This document shows positions 63,291-64,000 of a stretch of DNA of 64,000 nt, one piece after another. Location of the stretch: assembly GCF_900631955.1 (NCBI RefSeq), contig NZ_UZWD01000015.1, positions 1 through 64,000 on the forward strand, given 5' to 3'. Source of the stretch: Devosia equisanguinis (GTDB lineage Bacteria; Pseudomonadota; Alphaproteobacteria; Rhizobiales; Devosiaceae). The translations under genes and the position numbers were made by a program. The notes under the pieces were generated by a model that ran no database searches, was not told the origin of the DNA, and was given only the letters and a program-made list of their open reading frames with translations. How positions within the stretch are numbered: the stretch's first letter is position 1; the number at the start of each line of letters is the position of its first letter.

Positions 63291-63588
63291 GGGCGGGCTC
63301 CGGCTGGCCCAGGCCCCAGTTAAAGCCGGTGATGGTGACGGTCTCAAAGAGGTTTTCCAGCATATAGGGGTCTCCGGCCAGATAGGTCTCGACCGCCGCG
63401 CGGTTGTCGGCCTCGATGACCAGCATGGTGCCGATCATGGCGGCGGCACCGTCGAGCAGCGGGCCGCCTATGCGGACGCTGACCGGATGATCATGCTGCC
63501 GGAGGCGGGCCCGATGGCTTTCACGCAGGCGCTGGCGGTCTTCGAGCCGGCCGGGGCGATCCAGGGCATGGACACAGAAATATGCCAT
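63283..63588 (-). CDS. YciI-family protein
   Basis: 101 residues with the ferredoxin-like YciI fold: MAYFCVHALDRPGRLEDRQ opening, GGPLLDGAAAMIGTMLVIEADNRAAVETYLAGDPYM core. Family members resemble muconolactone isomerases and some take part in ring-opened intermediates. The gene follows the maleylacetate reductase stop by seven bases, so it is in the same operon. Catalytic role not established. Confidence 0.8.
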   Translation of the reverse strand: MAYFCVHALDRPGRLEDRQRLRESHRARLRQHDHPVSVRIGGPLLDGAAAMIGTMLVIEADNRAAVETYLAGDPYMLENLFETVTITGFNWGLGQPEPAHG

Positions 63589-63595
63589 GCCGACC

Positions 63596-64000
63596 TCAGG
63601 GCGCCCTGCCCTCGAAGGCGGCCTGCAGCATGTGGCGCACGCCTTCGCGGGTAACCGGGCGCGGATTGTAATAGGGGTTCTGCAGGGCGATATCGGCGGC
63701 CGTGTCGAGATCGGCTTCGGTGAGGCCCATTTCGGCCAGCGAGCGCTTGCTGGCGGCGCGCTGGGTCAATTGGTAGATGCCGGTGGGTCCATCAACCGTG
63801 CCAAGGGCGCGGGCAATGCTGGCCATGGCCTCGGGCGCGGCGTCGCGGTTATAGGCGGAGGTGTAGGGGATCATCAGCGCGTGGATGTCGGCATGGTTCA
63901 GGTTGAACGTGCCGCCCAGCGTGTGACAGATCTTGTGATGGATGGCCATGCCGACGGCGCCGAGGCAGACCCCGGCCAGCCAGGCGCCGTAAAGCGCTTC
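63596..64000 (-). CDS. Maleylacetate reductase (partial, 3' part)
   Basis: C-terminal 134 residues visible; the open frame continues past the window end, so the start is not in view. The segment EALYGAWLAGVCLGAVGMAIHHKICHTLGG is the iron-dependent alcohol-dehydrogenase signature of maleylacetate reductases, including the metal-region histidines (HHKICH). Reduces maleylacetate, the hydroxyquinol ring-cleavage product, to 3-oxoadipate, feeding pcaIJF. First visible gene of the operon with the YciI-like, Rieske and CobS-like genes. Confidence 0.88.
   Translation of the reverse strand, partial: EALYGAWLAGVCLGAVGMAIHHKICHTLGGTFNLNHADIHALMIPYTSAYNRDAAPEAMASIARALGTVDGPTGIYQLTQRAASKRSLAEMGLTEADLDTAADIALQNPYYNPRPVTREGVRHMLQAAFEGRAP

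Overview
The window is gene-dense, high-GC DNA with no phage, transposon, CRISPR or plasmid signature. Gene content points to an alphaproteobacterium of the Hyphomicrobiales (rhizobial order), quite possibly Devosia-like: a MipZ-type division ATPase, a RirA-type Rrf2 iron regulator, a BigR/SqrR-type sulfide regulator, a PcaQ-type LysR regulator, tandem glnK-amt pairs and several sugar ABC transporters. The genus is an inference from gene content; no rRNA is present. One tRNA (Gly, anticodon GCC) is present.

Layout. 0-0.3 kb: cluster of REP-like palindromes. 0.3-7 kb: ftsK, then two tandem glnK-amt operons, each with a matching sigma-54-like promoter. 7.3-12.4 kb: housekeeping genes (UbiH-like hydroxylase, Trm112, Lon-substrate-binding-domain protein, thioredoxin-TPR protein), tRNA-Gly, an NAD(P)-binding reductase and an SMP-30 lactonase. 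12.7-19 kb: a 1364-residue hybrid histidine kinase overlapping a REC-GGDEF diguanylate cyclase, then an MFS carrier. 19-24 kb: a divergent BigR-type regulator and a seven-gene sulfide/persulfide detoxification operon. 24.4-35.4 kb: an XRE-cupin regulator, a GH3 beta-glucosidase with PA14 insert, and a sugar ABC transporter plus serine hydrolase plus beta-propeller glycosidase governed by a LacI regulator, with two copies of one operator. 35.5-37.3 kb: mipZ and an SDR. 37.4-43.1 kb: an Afu/Fbp-type ABC transporter with a PP2C-fold phosphatase and a DeoR regulator, possibly for an organophosphate. 43.1-46.7 kb: a LysR-controlled quinone/aromatic detoxification operon whose intradiol dioxygenase lacks one of the four iron ligands. 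46.8-50.9 kb: a metal module (HupE-like membrane protein, RirA-like regulator, cytochrome c', His-rich P-type ATPase lacking the CPC motif) with a shared dyad motif. 51.2-64 kb: hydroxyquinol catabolism.

The last region reads as a pathway: a branched-chain-amino-acid-type ABC transporter in one operon with hydroxyquinol 1,2-dioxygenase; maleylacetate reductase (cut by the window end); 3-oxoadipate CoA-transferase A and B; and 3-oxoadipyl-CoA thiolase, ending in succinyl-CoA and acetyl-CoA, with PcaQ- and AraC-type regulators. Embedded in it is an unexpected trio downstream of the reductase: a YciI-like protein, a Rieske ferredoxin-like protein and a CobS-like AAA+ ATPase, without any cobalamin genes in view. 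This trio, the HIS-variant intradiol dioxygenase, the CPC-less His-rich ATPase with its dyads, and the PP2C-containing transporter operon are the best candidates for something undescribed.
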